A stretch of 64,000 nucleotides of DNA from Antedon mediterranea (GCF_964355755.1 NC_092672.1:30376501-30440500), one strand, 5' to 3'; shown: positions 22,695 to 34,717, numbered from the stretch's first letter. Notes: generated by a model not told the origin, from the sequence alone. Made by a program: numbers and translations.

Positions 22695-24704
22695 ACTTAA
22701 AAAAAGTTTCAAAATCTGCTGGACTTGATAATGTGCCCAACAAGATTATCAAAATGTTTGCATGCAAATTGAGTTTCCCATTAACAAACATTGTAAATGC
22801 TTCTTTTAGGTAATCTTGTGTACCTCGGCAGTGGAAAGACGCCATAGTGTGTCCTATTCCAAAAGAGTACCCGATTAAACATGATAAATACCAGTTTCTT
22901 TGACTTCACAATTTGCTAAAGTAGCAGAAGGAATTGTATACAACCTTAAAAGATATTGGACCGAATATGGACACTAGTCAGTATGGGTGTATGAACGGAT
23001 GCTTTACATCCCATTATCTGATTGACATGCTCAACTTTCTTTATAAAGGAACTGGCAAGCCGCGCAAAATAGAACGCTTGGTTATAACAGATTTCGCTAA
23101 AGCATTTCGACCACCATACAGTTGCAGCAAGTAATCTCATTGTACTTGGTGCCAAATCCTAGATTGTTGATTGGATATGTAACTTTTCTCTGGAAGGCGC
23201 CAAAGATTCAAGTACCAATCGACTTTGTCAGACTAGAAAACCTTATCCTGTGGTGTGCTACAAGGTACTAAACTTGGAGAAATTGTGTTCCGTGCCCCCA
23301 TCAACGATGCTGTGAAAAAAAGCAATCTGTGAAAAGTGGAAGTTCGTTGATGATTTTTCACTTGGTGAGGTAGTTAACTATAATGCCACGTCTACTCTAC
23401 AACACAATGTTGATAATTTAGTCGAATGGGCAACCATGAACAAATTCCAATTGAACCCAGCAAAATGCAAACAACTCGAATTCTGTTTTATGAAGTCGCC
23501 ACCCTATATGACACATCAACATAAATGGCCGTGAATTAGAAACAGTTAACTATGAAAAAATACTTGGTGTTTTCATTCAGGTTGATTTGAAATTTGATGT
23601 CCAGGTTGACCATAATTATCCTTAGTAATAATGGAAAACGTCTACACATGCTTAGCCTTTTAAAACAGTTTGGGATTCCTTTTGAAGATCTTGCCCAACT
23701 TTACACCACATTATGTTAGACCAATTTTTGAGTATGCAATACCAGTATGGCACTCTAGTCTTACTGTTACGCAGACAAATGTCATAGAGTCCACGCAAAA
23801 ACGTGCATGTAAGATAATGTTGGGTAAAGATTACCAAGACTACAACACTTCCCTTAACATTTTGAATATTAAACGACTAGATGAACGCTCCGAAACTATA
23901 TGTCGTACATTTGCTTCTGATTAGATTCTACATCTAATAAATTCAAGGATTGGTTTATTAGAAACCCTGAGCTTTCTGTTAGAGCAGAATTTGTTGAGCC
24001 CCTATGTAAAACAAACCGACACTATAATAGCCCTATGCTCTATCTTACACGCCTCCTTAATGAGAAATAGATTTTAATTCAGTAAAACTAAAAAAATGTT
24101 GTGAATATGTATAAATAAATTAAACATAATATGTGAATAATGTACAAATAAATATAATCTTACTGTCACTCACTCCATAATTTTCACTTTTCCTAATTAT
24201 ATTAAATTTTATAATCTTGTAAATAAATTTTCAGTTTCCTTATTTCCCTTACTTATTTTATTGAATTTTTAAATTTTTAAATTTGTAGATAAATTGTAGC
24301 TAAATTTGTATTTTCATATATGTTTTCAGTGCAATTTGTTTGACTGCCCTTTTATTTGTTCGTGCACTTTATAAACTGTTTCATGCCTGTTTTAAATGTT
24401 TTTATATTAGCCTTTGGCTGCGATTTTGATAAGGAATAATATGAAACGAAATGAAATGAAATGAACATTTCTAATTGGTATTTAGCACTGAAATATTCAT
24501 TAATATTATATTGATAAATGTTCACTATTTTCGAAAAAGCTCCGATGTTTTGTGACATTTTGAGAAAGACCCAATGGTTCGTGTTACGTAGTGTATAGTA
24601 TTTCTATTATGCCATCATGATTGCCTTGTTTGGTAAAATAATATGTAGCATTAAAAACGAATAAACCATGATATCACACTACTATCTACAAACGAGTATT
24701 ATTC

Positions 24705-25819
24705 ACCTCCGCCAAGGAGATATATGTAATCGATCGCGTGTGTTTGTTTTTGTCTGTTAGCAGGATTACTGAAAAAGTAATTGCAATATCTTTACCAAAA
24801 TGGAAAGGTAGACATGTGGTCAAGGACAACTTATTAAATGTTGGAGGCAATCCGGACCACGGTCCTAATTCCGTCAAGGAGGTATTTGTAATCGATCACG
24901 TGTGTTTGTCTGTTTGTTTGTTTGCAGGATTATTAAAAAAAAGAATTACAAGATCTTTACCAAAATGGAAATACAGATAGATATGTGGCCAAGAAAAAAC
25001 TCCATTTTTGGAGGCAATCTGGACCACGGTCCTAATTCCGTCAAGGAGGTACAATGTAATCGATCGCGTGTGTTTGTTGTTGTCTGTTAGCAGGATTACT
25101 GAAAAAGTAAATTTACTCGATCTTTCCTCAAATGGAAATACAGATAGATATGTTGTCAAGAACAACTCCATTATTATTTTGAAGGCATTCCGGACCACGG
25201 TCCCAATTCTGTCAAGGAGGTATATGTAATCGATCGATCGCGTATGTTTGTTTGTCTGTTAGCAGGATTACTAAGTATTTACAAAATCTTTACCAAAATG
25301 GAAATACAGAAAGGACATTTTGGAGGCAATCCGGAACACAATCCCAATCCCGTAACACTTTTTAGTATAATTTTCAAACCTGCTAGTGTTAAAAGATAGG
25401 ACAGAATTTTTTTTTTTTTTTTGACCTGCGGGCACTAAAGGAACAAGTAAACTGAAGTTGCATTTTCTCAATAACTACTTGTCCAAAAAACTTCATTTTT
25501 GTACCAGAGGCAAATAGTTTGTGATTTGTAATTTTAAAACATAATTAGATTTATAAGTGTTTTGATATGAGTAGTTTTAAAAAAAACCTATTTCTTTTCA
25601 AATTCACCCGTTTGTTTTTGACGTTGCTGTTCTAGTCAATTGAAACTATTGTTAGTTGAAAGGCGGGTTACATAACCATCACACCAAACTCGCATACATA
25701 TGCTTGTAGTGAAATTAGCCTAAATCGCATTCAGCATTAAGCTTGTTTTTTCCGGTGAAATCTTGTGTAGGATTAATTTATAGTAGGCGGAGGCATGCAC
25801 TCTCGGAGTGTCGTTCTAG
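24705..25819. repeat. Dispersed repeat with internal tandem units in the TRIM 3 intron
   Basis: Same ends as 3440-5892 (ACCTCCGCCAAGGAG at left, GCACTCTCGGAGTG and TCTAG at right). Its left part is a tandem array of about 162-171 bp units starting near 24709, 24871, 25038 and 25209. Each has ATCGATC(G/A)CG, GCAGGATTACT and TTGGAGGCAATCCGGACCAC. Short open frames through the units (for example RITEKVIAISLPKW) are probably incidental. Confidence 0.65.
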
Positions 25820-26363
25820 TTTGTGTCACACCTTGATTAGTATTTGCAGCTCTGCTCCCGCGGCCAAAATCAAAGGGACAATTACGTGCATGGCCTAGCC
25901 TTCGCTAACATTCGAGTCTAGATGGAAGCAGATGATTATTTAAGTTAAAGTTAACTTAGGAACAGCACTGTACTAGGCGTCTTAACTAATGGATGCATTC
26001 GTTGAATCGTGAGAACATTCGCGCGCGCGATCATCCAATTGAATAGGACAATGACGCATTCGACCCATGGACAATTATTATGTATATAATAAATAATGTA
26101 AAGTGTATTTTAACCCACTCTTTTTAGAGGAAAAGTATTGACAAGAGCAAATCAGTAGCTTGTAAAATTACCTTGTTTGTAACCTTCTTGCCTTCCAAGG
26201 GTTAACTCACGACTGTTTTCTTCTTCACTTCCTAAGCCTCAAATAATTACAGTAAAGCTTATATCCTTCCGTGGACTACTTGCTGTTGGATGTGCATACA
26301 GAATGAAACAAATTACTATACACCTCTGTACAGAATGTCCGAAGAAACGTTTTACTAGCTTAC

Positions 26364-26560
26364 GTTTTATTGTTTCTCAATAAATTATTGTTTGATTGCT
26401 CTCAAGTGCTCTAAGTTTAAATACAATGGTTCCTTTATGCATTGATAATGTAGTCATGCTTCCTTCCTGTGACGTTTTTTTTTGTAGACTAGCATATTGA
26501 TTCGTCTATGTACTGTAGTCTATTGACAGAATGTGCTGTGCCAGCGGAAATATAGGCCGG
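26364..26560 (-). promoter_or_regulatory. Untranslated first exon and promoter-proximal region of TRIM copy 3
   Basis: It aligns to 6466-6660 and 12945-13140. The donor GTAAGC is at the same place, but the palindromic motif present in copies 1 and 2 is degraded here (CCAGCGGAAA remains). Confidence 0.4.
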
Positions 26561-26839
26561 CAAAAGACACCACAATGATTATAATAAAAGGTTAGTCGGT
26601 TATTTTTACCCTACTCTCAAAGAGGGCTTATACTATGGCTTTGTTTGTCTGTAAATTTAACATGATTAAAGTATTTACATTGATAAATTACCACAATAAA
26701 CACTACTCCAAAGTAATAACAATATCGTATTTGTTATAATTTATACTTAATAAAATTAACTTTGATTACTGTAAATGCACAAGAGTGTTCTTATGCAATT
26801 ACCACACCAACGTGAAACCACTTTGTAGACGTGTTTTTA

Positions 26840-27240
26840 TCCAGCTATGAGTTTACTCATGAAATTTCAATTGACAAGTGTGTGCCTTTCCTTGATATTA
26901 TGTTATCTATTGATAAACCAGTACTTTATACGTACACCCGTTCATTACAATGATACTGACGGGCATATTTAGCTAAATTACATTTCATCGCATTCTCCAG
27001 CTTTCAAGAAATCTAAACAGTATTTACAACTTGTTGACTTCGACGCTTATATATTGATGATGATTGACTTTAACACAACAGCGTATGAGATGATCAACTT
27101 TTGTTAATACACACGAATATCCATCGGACATAATATTATAGTAATATTACCGTGAAGACTCTAAGAATAGTATTCCAGTTTACACACAAGGACACATTAA
27201 AACCTACACATAAAACAATTAATGCCTGTGAACGCATGAA
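26840..27240 (+). mobile_element. Decayed reverse transcriptase fragment (Penelope-like or related)
   Basis: Plus-strand peptides across frames read CVPFLDIMLSIDKPVLYTYT, then LNYISSHSPAFKKSK, DFNTTAYEMINFC and HEYPSDII. Their order and spacing are those of the RT thumb region after a YxDD motif (PFLD, YxSxHP, YP). Stops and frame shifts interrupt it. It lies where a KY relic would be expected in this unit. Confidence 0.6.
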
Positions 27241-27921
27241 TGTAAAAAGCAGACGACAATTTGTTACAGAGGTCTTTATTTCTGGACGAATTTTGTTGGG
27301 ATACCTTCCAACACAAACACAAAATATCTAAAACTGAAGCATTGTAGAACAAATGATGAGTTTTGTTTAACATTAAATAACAACAAAAACTATTTTATTG
27401 TACCACAAATTAACCTTAAATAGTAAGTTCATTTAAACTATTTATTATCATTAATGATAGACCCTCTATTTCTAACTAAAAATAAATTAAAAGTAAAACT
27501 ACAATGCAATGATGATAAAAGACTGAAAGTTACCTAGAGAAATTAAGAATTACACATCAATTATGAATTACACATTTCTATAAACGTTGATGTAAATTAA
27601 TAGTATATTTTTGCAGAATGCATAGACCTGCTTATTTATACAAAATAGATACTAATGCAGTTAATATTATACAACATTATTCGCCATCACTACATAAACC
27701 TGATAATTGAAAATAAACAACTTCACAGCATTCAAATAAAATGTTGTATTATTAAATAGCGATTTAGCCTTTTTTTATTATAATTATTTTGTTCACAAGT
27801 TATTATTTTAATTAATAATTAATAATGTTCACTATGGGTTGAATATTATTTTAGTATTTTATTTAACCATACAAGTGTAATTCGTAAGCTTAATGAAGCT
27901 AAGCTTATTAATCATTATTTA
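27241..27921. repeat. 3' flank of TRIM copy 4, duplicated unit
   Basis: Close match to 100-753, 9480-10019 and 48835-49494. It probably contains the old 3' UTR. No gene is seen. Confidence 0.6.
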
Positions 27922-29947
27922 TTAATTGAATATTTTCACTGTTTTGTCTCCATTTGCCACTGCTACTCTACGTGGATTGTGAGATATGATGCATAATCCT
28001 CGAGGATAGTTGATTCCATCGTTTGCTTTATCAATCCTTTTAATGAATTTTCCACTATTACTAAATAGCTGTAGTTTGGGGTCACTTGATATTATGATAT
28101 TGTCATTATCATCAACTACTACTCCTGTTGAGTACTTTACCTTACCATCTTTATCACCCTTATCAATCAATCAAAGTAACATTTATTTCTCTTGTCTTTC
28201 ATAGAAAATAAAAATTAACAGTAAAAATTATTAAAATAAGAGGGGCAACATTCCTAAAAAGCAAAGCTTGTATAAGGCACTTTAATAAACTTGCCTTCAT
28301 TATCAAATAGTTTTAAGCAGCTTGGTTTACAGTAAAGTACAAGAATATATCCTTGTCTTGTAAGGGCAACATCAATTATATTTACATAAAACCAGCCTGT
28401 AGTATCACATAGTGCTATTTTCTTAACTAGGTTGCCGCTTTCAATGTTAAACATGGCTACATTATCATCATAAGCTACATACATTACACGTGATGCTTCA
28501 TCCACATGAATACCACATGGATTTGACTTCTCTCCCTTACCAAATGATTTAACCACCTCACCATTCATAGTGCATAATGTGATGCATTTATTACCATGAT
28601 CACTGAATGCTATATTACAATTGTTCATCAAGAACATTCTGTAGACACTCACACCTTTTGATAGTGTAACCTTACCGATGTATTTACCTGATTGCTGGTA
28701 TTTGTAAACACCATTGTCCAAACGTGAAACAAGCATGCAATCGTCTTCATATTTAACTACATCATAAACATCTTTATCTATTGTTATAGTGTTTAATAAT
28801 CCTTCTTTCTGTACTTCAATAGTTATTGGTGACTTCTTAATGTGTTCACTATCAACTCTAACATCAACCTTGCAAATTCCTACACTTGTACATCTAGCCT
28901 ACCTATCACAGTATAGTTACCATTGCCATCTTCTTCTACTTCCGGGATGATAGTTTCTCCTGTTGGTTGTGTCAATGTAGCTTTTAAGTCATTTGCATGT
29001 ATTTCACATTTGTCAGTTTTTATAATTTTAACATCAATTGTTTGACCAGTTGTCATACTCTCAGCTCCTATTATTTCCAAACAGTCTGCTGCCCTCAGCG
29101 TTGTAATCATTCCAATATCATTCTGAAATGAAGCCGTTTGTTGATGGTTTCTCACAAAGTTAACCTCAGCATTAAAATCATGTTTTGTTTTGGGCACTGT
29201 CTTGATTCTATCATCCAGCGCTGTAATGATGTCATTACCGGATATCATAGCCGCTGATTCATCGCCCTTCTGTAAGAGTTGGAGCAAATTGATGTTTGTA
29301 TTTATATACGATATCGTCGTTGTCACATCCTCTATATCGGCATCAATTGTCTTCCTCTTGATTTTGTACATAGCCTCCACCTCATTGTTTAATTTGTTTT
29401 CATTTTCTTTTATTCTTGTTATCAATTCCTTGACGTGATTATCAATTCCTTTCAAACTCTTTTTTCTGTTTTCATCTAGTTTCTTAACACAATCAGTCAT
29501 TACCCTAAGATCATCATTTAATTTATCTGTACATCTTGTTGCTTCTCTCTCTAATCCTGCTGATGTTTGTTTAAACGTTTTAAACGCATCTGTTATGCTG
29601 ATGGTCACGTATTTGTCTGTTACTTCCCATTCCTTGTGATCCATGATCGAACAGTGAGTATGAGAACAGATGGCAACATTGCATTTTTTACAAAACACAG
29701 TTAAAGGTTCATTGTGAATAGAACACAGAGGCGGGTGCATGGCATTGATTTCACTTACAGTCATAGATCGAACATCTTCCACTGAATGCAACCTGTGTTT
29801 TTTCGCAAGCTGGTATGTTCTTATGAGCATCACTACAATTGTGGCACAAATATTGTCTGCAATCCTGACAGTAGGTTTTAACTTGACCTTCCTTTCCACA
29901 AATACATTTTATCTGATCTGTATTTGAAAACTGTTCAATTGTTCAAT
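27922..29947 (-). pseudogene. TRIM-NHL pseudogene, copy 4 (RING deleted)
   Basis: The splice acceptor TTCACAG (ending at 29948) is joined almost directly to the codons for IEQFSNTDQ, so the ATG, the RING and about 85 codons are gone. Further lesions: a 1-nt insertion in B-box 1 near 29805; a 5-bp GCCTA insertion at 28897-28901 that shifts the filamin frame; and a LINE 3' fragment inserted at about 28169-28281 in the propeller. The last Tyr codon is replaced by a stop. B-box 2 (with altered spacing, ICSHTHCSIMDHKEW), coiled coil and most of the filamin and NHL parts are still readable. Confidence 0.92.
28169..28281 (-). mobile_element. Truncated LINE 3' end inserted in TRIM pseudogene 4
   Basis: About 113 bp interrupt the KLFDNEGKFIKVLVDEG region. 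Read on the minus strand they end with GAGAAATAAATGTTACTTTG followed by GATT repeats, which is the typical 3' terminus of CR1/L2-like elements. No clear target duplication is seen. Confidence 0.65.
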
Positions 29948-29978
29948 CTGTGAACAATTAATAATTTACTTTCCATAG

Positions 29979-31078
29979 TAGGCCTATATACATTTATATT
30001 ATATATATTTTTTTAATAATGTAATTGTGTTATTATGAGAATGGTTATACCAAGATTATAACCGTTTATTTTTCTCGGCTTAAATAAAAAAAAAAAGTTA
30101 ATTTGAAAGAAAAATAATACAGTAAAGATTTTTCAAATTAAAACGTTTCTATTCTTGTAAATAAACAATCATTATAGTTAAAATTTGTTATGGCGATAAA
30201 CTACCTATATTATAGAGACATATCCAATTGCTATGATATTTAAGAAATATAAATATATATATATTTATTTAAAAATTGTGCCGTTTTGAAATTTTGCCAT
30301 GGATTTGTGATTTATTGTGCCAAAAGATCGGGTTCTTTTGTGTGTTTATTGCTCTAATATTCAGAATGTCCAACTTTACACGAGTCTAATCTCGTTACGT
30401 ACAAATGGTTTTGTTGTACGGGGAATATCCGATAACGGAAATTGTGGCTGTCCTATTCATGTCAAAAGTGTTTAATCTTGTTACTTCCTTATTCAATATC
30501 TTTGATAGCTTCAACGAATTTCAGTTTAAATTTGACTTTGATGCAAAAAAATACCTCTACTTAAGGCCAAATTAAAACTCATTATTTTTTTAGCTTCACG
30601 GCTTTTGATATAATATATTATTATTGTTAGCTATTTTTGTTACAAATGGTCATATTTAGACAATGAAATGAAAAAAAAATGTGTATTTATTATAACAGTT
30701 TTTCTCATTATTTTGTAATAAACATTTTAAACTATCATTCTAATGGTACGTCAGACTGGTAATGACACTCATTAAACAATTTCTGTCGAGAAAGTACTAT
30801 TTATTAATTTTTATTTAGCTTAAGGTCGTGTTTCCTCGGTTAATTAGCGGTTGATGTTTTGCTGTGGAAGTATGTAAACACATGGGATGATTATAACCTA
30901 CAAATTTTAATTATCATAAATATACTGAAATATCAAGATAATTCTTACATTGTTGATGTCTATATTTCTCTATTTAGAAAACATTGTCATCCGGATGATG
31001 AATGTAACAGTTTGTAATTTACCCGGGTAAGTTGGTTATATAGGCTAAAGAACCCACAACAATATATTTGGTTGAATA
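29979..31078. other. Upstream region of TRIM pseudogene 4, no gene
   Basis: The stretch 29979-30350 parallels the upstream intron of TRIM copy 5 (34450-34850). After that, 30350-30500 parallels pieces of the 3' flanks at 8020-8200 and 48190-48370. The rest is AT-rich with nothing recognised. Confidence 0.5.
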
Positions 31079-32030
31079 AGATAAGATAAGATAACTTTTA
31101 TTGATCCTCAAAAAGGAAATTCATTGCTCGTCATAATAACAAAGAAAACACTATGAAAACAAATATAGCATAAAACCATTCACATAAAAACATCTAAAAA
31201 ATTAAAGCCATGAACAATATTGCCCCTCGATACATCACCCAACGATTTTCCACTGTTCCGATACACTATATGAGGACTAGGGCTGCTTCCAGGGGAGACT
31301 TGCTGGTACCCAAAGTTAAATTGGAATGTTTCCGGCGCTCTTTTATTTATTCTGCTTGTATTTTATATAATGTATTACCTTCTGTTTTGAAAGAATGTAC
31401 CAATATTAACTCGTTTAAATTTAATTTTAAAAAACACATTTTATCGTAATTGTTTAATTGAATTTTTTTTGGATAATTATTTTTTTATATAATAGTTTTA
31501 AATTTAAATGTATATAGTAGATTCGTATTAGTTAAGTATAGTTTTATATATTTTGTCATTTTCAAGAGGGCCCCTGAATATCAGCTGGCCTGCGGGTTCA
31601 GCTGGAAGGGTTACCCTCTATAAATAAAGTTGAAATAAAAAAAAAAATAAAAAATAAAAAATAAAAAAAATAAAAAAATAAAATTATCTTCTTGACTTCC
31701 TGTTGTACTGGATGATACCGGAGGGAATAAAGGATTTAGCAAATCGATTTGTTTTCACACTGAGGAGCCTCAATCTACCACTTGGATTAAGTTGGTCTAT
31801 GATCACTTTGTGGAGAGGATGAGAGGCATCCGACTCAATGCGTTCGAAATCTTTCTGGAGGTGTTCTAGGTGCACATCGGTAAAGAAAGGCAGTTCCAGC
31901 CCAATCATTTTACCAGCCCGACGGATGAAAGTTTCAAGGCGTCCTTTATTCCCTCCGGTAACATTACCAGCCCAACAGGAGAGGCAATACGTCCAAACAC
32001 TACATATAACGGATCTATGATGAGTTTTAT
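31079..32030 (-). mobile_element. 5'-truncated LINE, 3' end on the left, carrying a nested LINE
   Basis: The C-terminal peptide on the minus strand reads CWAGNVTGG, LETFIRRAGKMIG, SDASHPLHKVI and LRLLSVKTNRFAKSFIPSGI. This is the characteristic tail of Rex/Babar- or L2-type ORF2 proteins (HPLH, TNR, SFIP). The 3' end (31079-31200) has GGATCAATAAAAGTTATC then TTATC repeats. The element is split by the plus-strand LINE at 31201-31681. Confidence 0.75.
31201..31681 (+). mobile_element. LINE 3' fragment with A-rich tail, nested in the element above
   Basis: The open frame gives NNIAPRYITQRFSTVP, YSACILYNVLPSVLKE and SFKFNFKKHILS, the usual C-terminus of many non-LTR ORF2 proteins. It is followed by a 3' UTR with TATAAATAAAGTTG and a long A-rich tail (about 31637-31681). 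ATTA occurs on both sides and may be part of the target duplication. Confidence 0.75.
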
Positions 32031-32248
32031 TTAAAATGAATAATATTCACAACCTAAACTAGGGCCATATTTGATATTTATACCACAAATAAACCAAGCA
32101 TAATACCTGTTTCAATCATAATTAAGTTATTATTTTCATTAACATTAAATTTTCAATATGAACAAACATTACAATTCTAAGCTTTTCAGTATTTTATTTA
32201 ACCATAAATAATATTACTGTCGTAAAAGTGCAAGCTTATTTAATTAAT

Positions 32249-34411
32249 TTAAAATTTGAATATATTTACTGTTTTGCCTCCACAATTTGCCACTGCTAGT
32301 CTACGTGGATTGTGAGATATGATAGATAATCCTTGAGGATTGTTGATTCCATCGTGTGCTTTATCAATCCTTTTAATGAACTTTCCACTATTACTAAATA
32401 GCTGTAGTTTGTCCTCACTTGATATTATGATATTGTCATTATCATCAACTACTAAACATATTGGGTTTTTCACATTACCATCTTCGTCACCGTCATCGAC
32501 AAGTACTTGAATAAACTTTCCCTCATTATCGAATAGTTTTAGGCAGCTTTCCCAATGGTAAAGTACAAGAATGTATCCTTGTCTTGTAAAGGTGACATCA
32601 TAGGTATTTACCTTGAACCTCGTTGTATTACATGGTGCTGTTGTCCTAATAAGCTGGCCACTTTCAATGTTAAACATGGCTACATTGCTATCATTAGCTA
32701 CATATATGACACGTGATGCTTCATCCACATGAATACCCTGTGGACTTGTCAACTCTCCCTCACCAACTGATTTAACCACCTCACCATTCATAGTGCATAA
32801 TCTGATACAGTTATTACATAGATCACTGAATGCTATATTACCATTGTTCATTAGGAACATTCTGCTGACTTCGACATCTTCTGATAGTGTAACCTCACCG
32901 ATGTATTTACCTGAGTGGTGGTATTTGTAAATTGCATTGTCACAACATGAAACAAGCAAGCAATCATCTCCATATTTAACTACATCTGAAACATTATAAA
33001 AACACTCCGAGTCTGTTTTTATAGTTTTTAATAAACCACCATTCTCTACTTTAATAGTCATTGGTGACTTCTTAATGTGTTCACCATCAACTCTAACTTC
33101 AACTTTACAAATCCCTGCACTTGTACATTTACCTTTTACAGTATAGTCACCATTGTCATCTTCTTCTACTTCAGTGATGATAGTTTCTCCTGTTGGTTGT
33201 GTCAATGTAGCTTTTATGTCATTTGTATGTATTTCACATTCATCAGTTGTTATTATTTTAACATCAATTGTTGGAAATGTCATACTATCAATTCCTTTTA
33301 ATTCTAAATAACCTGCCCTTCTTGTCTGTGTAATCACTCCAATATTTCTCTGTAATGAGGCAAATTGATTGTTTTTCAAAAAGTTAATCTCGCATTTCAT
33401 ATTAGGTGTTTTTTCAGACACAGAATTGATCCTAGCATCCAGCACTATAATGGCGTCATTACCGGATAACATTGCCGTTGCTTCATTGCACTTCCCTAGG
33501 TCATGAAGTAAATTGATGTTTGCATTTATATACGATATCATCGTTGTCGCATCCTCTATATCGGCATCAGTTGCCGTCCTCTTGATTTTGTAAATTGACT
33601 CAACCTCACTTTTTAATTTGTCTCCACTTTCTTGTATTCTTTTTACCAATTCCCTGACGTGATTTTCAATTCCTCTTAAACTATTTTCCCTATTTTCATT
33701 TAGTTTTTTAACACCATCAGTCATTACTTTAAGGTCATCGTTTAATTTAGCTATACATTTATTTGCTTCTTTTTCCAATCCTGCTGATGTTTGTTTAAAC
33801 GTTTTAAATGCATCTTTTATGCTGATGGTCACGTGTTTGTCTCTTCCCTCCCATTCCTTATGATCCATGATTGAACAGTGTATACAAATGGCAACATTGC
33901 ATATTGTACAAAACACAGTTAAAGGTTCATTGTGGACAGAACACAGGGGCGGATGCATGGCATTGATTTCACTTACACTCATAGATCTAACATTTTCCAC
34001 TGAATGAAACCTGTGATTTTTGCAAGCTCGAATGATCTTATGATAATCACTACACTCTTGGCACAAATATTGTCTACAATCCTGACAGTAGGTTTTAACT
34101 TGACATTCCTTTCCACAAATACATTTTATCTCATCTGTATTTGAAAACTGTTCAATTGTTTCTAACAAATTATTAAGAAACGTGTTGGGTGGTAATTTCT
34201 TTAGACCACCCTCTGGAATCTGATAAGATTTGGAGCAAGTTGGGCAGTTTACTTTGTTAGGTTTCTTCAACCAATTGTGAAGACAACTCAGACAGAAGCT
34301 GTGAAGACATGTTAAGGTTATGGGTTCGTTGAGTCGATTAAAGCATATTTGGCACTCTAGAACCTTCTCATCAATATCTTCGAGAAATGTAGCCAATTCA
34401 CTTGTAGCCAT
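32249..34411 (-). CDS. TRIM-NHL E3 ubiquitin ligase-like protein, copy 5 (intact)
   Basis: A single 720-aa coding exon. RING C3HC4 at about 20-59, B-box 1 about 97-133 (CICGKECQVKTYCQDC), B-box 2 about 157-193, coiled coil about 205-300, filamin domain about 385-465, and NHL propeller to the end (VNIFKF). The coiled-coil to filamin linker differs most from the other copies. Start: ATG at 34411, with no in-frame ATG before the acceptor TTCACAG (ending at 34423). Its 5' half and upstream region were copied to 36238-38757, so its upstream sequence now exists twice. Likely role: cytosolic RING ligase; substrate unknown. Confidence 0.93.
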   Translation of the reverse strand: MATSELATFLEDIDEKVLECQICFNRLNEPITLTCLHSFCLSCLHNWLKKPNKVNCPTCSKSYQIPEGGLKKLPPNTFLNNLLETIEQFSNTDEIKCICGKECQVKTYCQDCRQYLCQECSDYHKIIRACKNHRFHSVENVRSMSVSEINAMHPPLCSVHNEPLTVFCTICNVAICIHCSIMDHKEWEGRDKHVTISIKDAFKTFKQTSAGLEKEANKCIAKLNDDLKVMTDGVKKLNENRENSLRGIENHVRELVKRIQESGDKLKSEVESIYKIKRTATDADIEDATTMISYINANINLLHDLGKCNEATAMLSGNDAIIVLDARINSVSEKTPNMKCEINFLKNNQFASLQRNIGVITQTRRAGYLELKGIDSMTFPTIDVKIITTDECEIHTNDIKATLTQPTGETIITEVEEDDNGDYTVKGKCTSAGICKVEVRVDGEHIKKSPMTIKVENGGLLKTIKTDSECFYNVSDVVKYGDDCLLVSCCDNAIYKYHHSGKYIGEVTLSEDVEVSRMFLMNNGNIAFSDLCNNCIRLCTMNGEVVKSVGEGELTSPQGIHVDEASRVIYVANDSNVAMFNIESGQLIRTTAPCNTTRFKVNTYDVTFTRQGYILVLYHWESCLKLFDNEGKFIQVLVDDGDEDGNVKNPICLVVDDNDNIIISSEDKLQLFSNSGKFIKRIDKAHDGINNPQGLSIISHNPRRLAVANCGGKTVNIFKF

Positions 34412-34714
34412 CTTAGATTAATCTGTGAACAAGTAATTATTTATATTCGATAGTATATACATTTATATTATATATTTTCTTTTAATAATGTAATTGTGTT
34501 ATTATAGTAATGATTATACTAAGATTATAATCGTTTATTGTTCATTGCTTAAATAAAAAAAAAACCTTAATTTGAAAGAAAAACAATACAGTTCATGATT
34601 TTTTCAAATTAAAACGTTTCTTTTCTTGTAAATAAACAATCATTATGGTTAACAATGTGTTATGGCGAAAAACTACCTATTATTATAGAGACAGATCCAA
34701 TTGCTCTGATATTA

Positions 34715-34717
<3 letters not shown>

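Larger units (their letters stand above)
17171..24459 (+). mobile_element. 5'-truncated non-LTR retrotransposon (APE-type LINE), interrupted by two later elements
   Basis: Coding pieces on the plus strand: end of an endonuclease domain (DLIITNLSKYY, PIGLSDQNVV; 17171-17486), linker (KPWMNRVVKDLK, about 20105-20516), and a decayed reverse transcriptase (22707-23925), with SAGLDNVPNKIIK, VITDFAKAF, FVDD, NEKILGVF-like and RPIFEYAIPVWH. The 3' end has GAAAT repeats. Comparison with TRIM 1 shows the empty site (GGTAATGAACATT at about 3191); AATGA is repeated on both sides (17166-17170 and 24460-24464). Many stops and frame shifts make it inactive. The clade cannot be assigned by eye. Confidence 0.85.
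16892..26363 (-). other. Predicted 5'-UTR intron of TRIM copy 3, enlarged by nested transposons
   Basis: The acceptor TTACAG ends at 16892 and the donor GTAAGC begins at 26363, in the same context as the donors of copies 1 and 2. The intron sequence matches the copy 1 intron on both sides of a 7.3-kb retroelement complex (17171-24459), which accounts for most of its 9.5 kb. Whether it is still spliced is unknown. Confidence 0.5.

Noticed and set aside
24738-25229. Open frames through the 165-bp tandem repeat (RITEKV, LPKWKGR)
   Set aside because: Repeat-derived, with unequal unit lengths that break the frame; no start or context.
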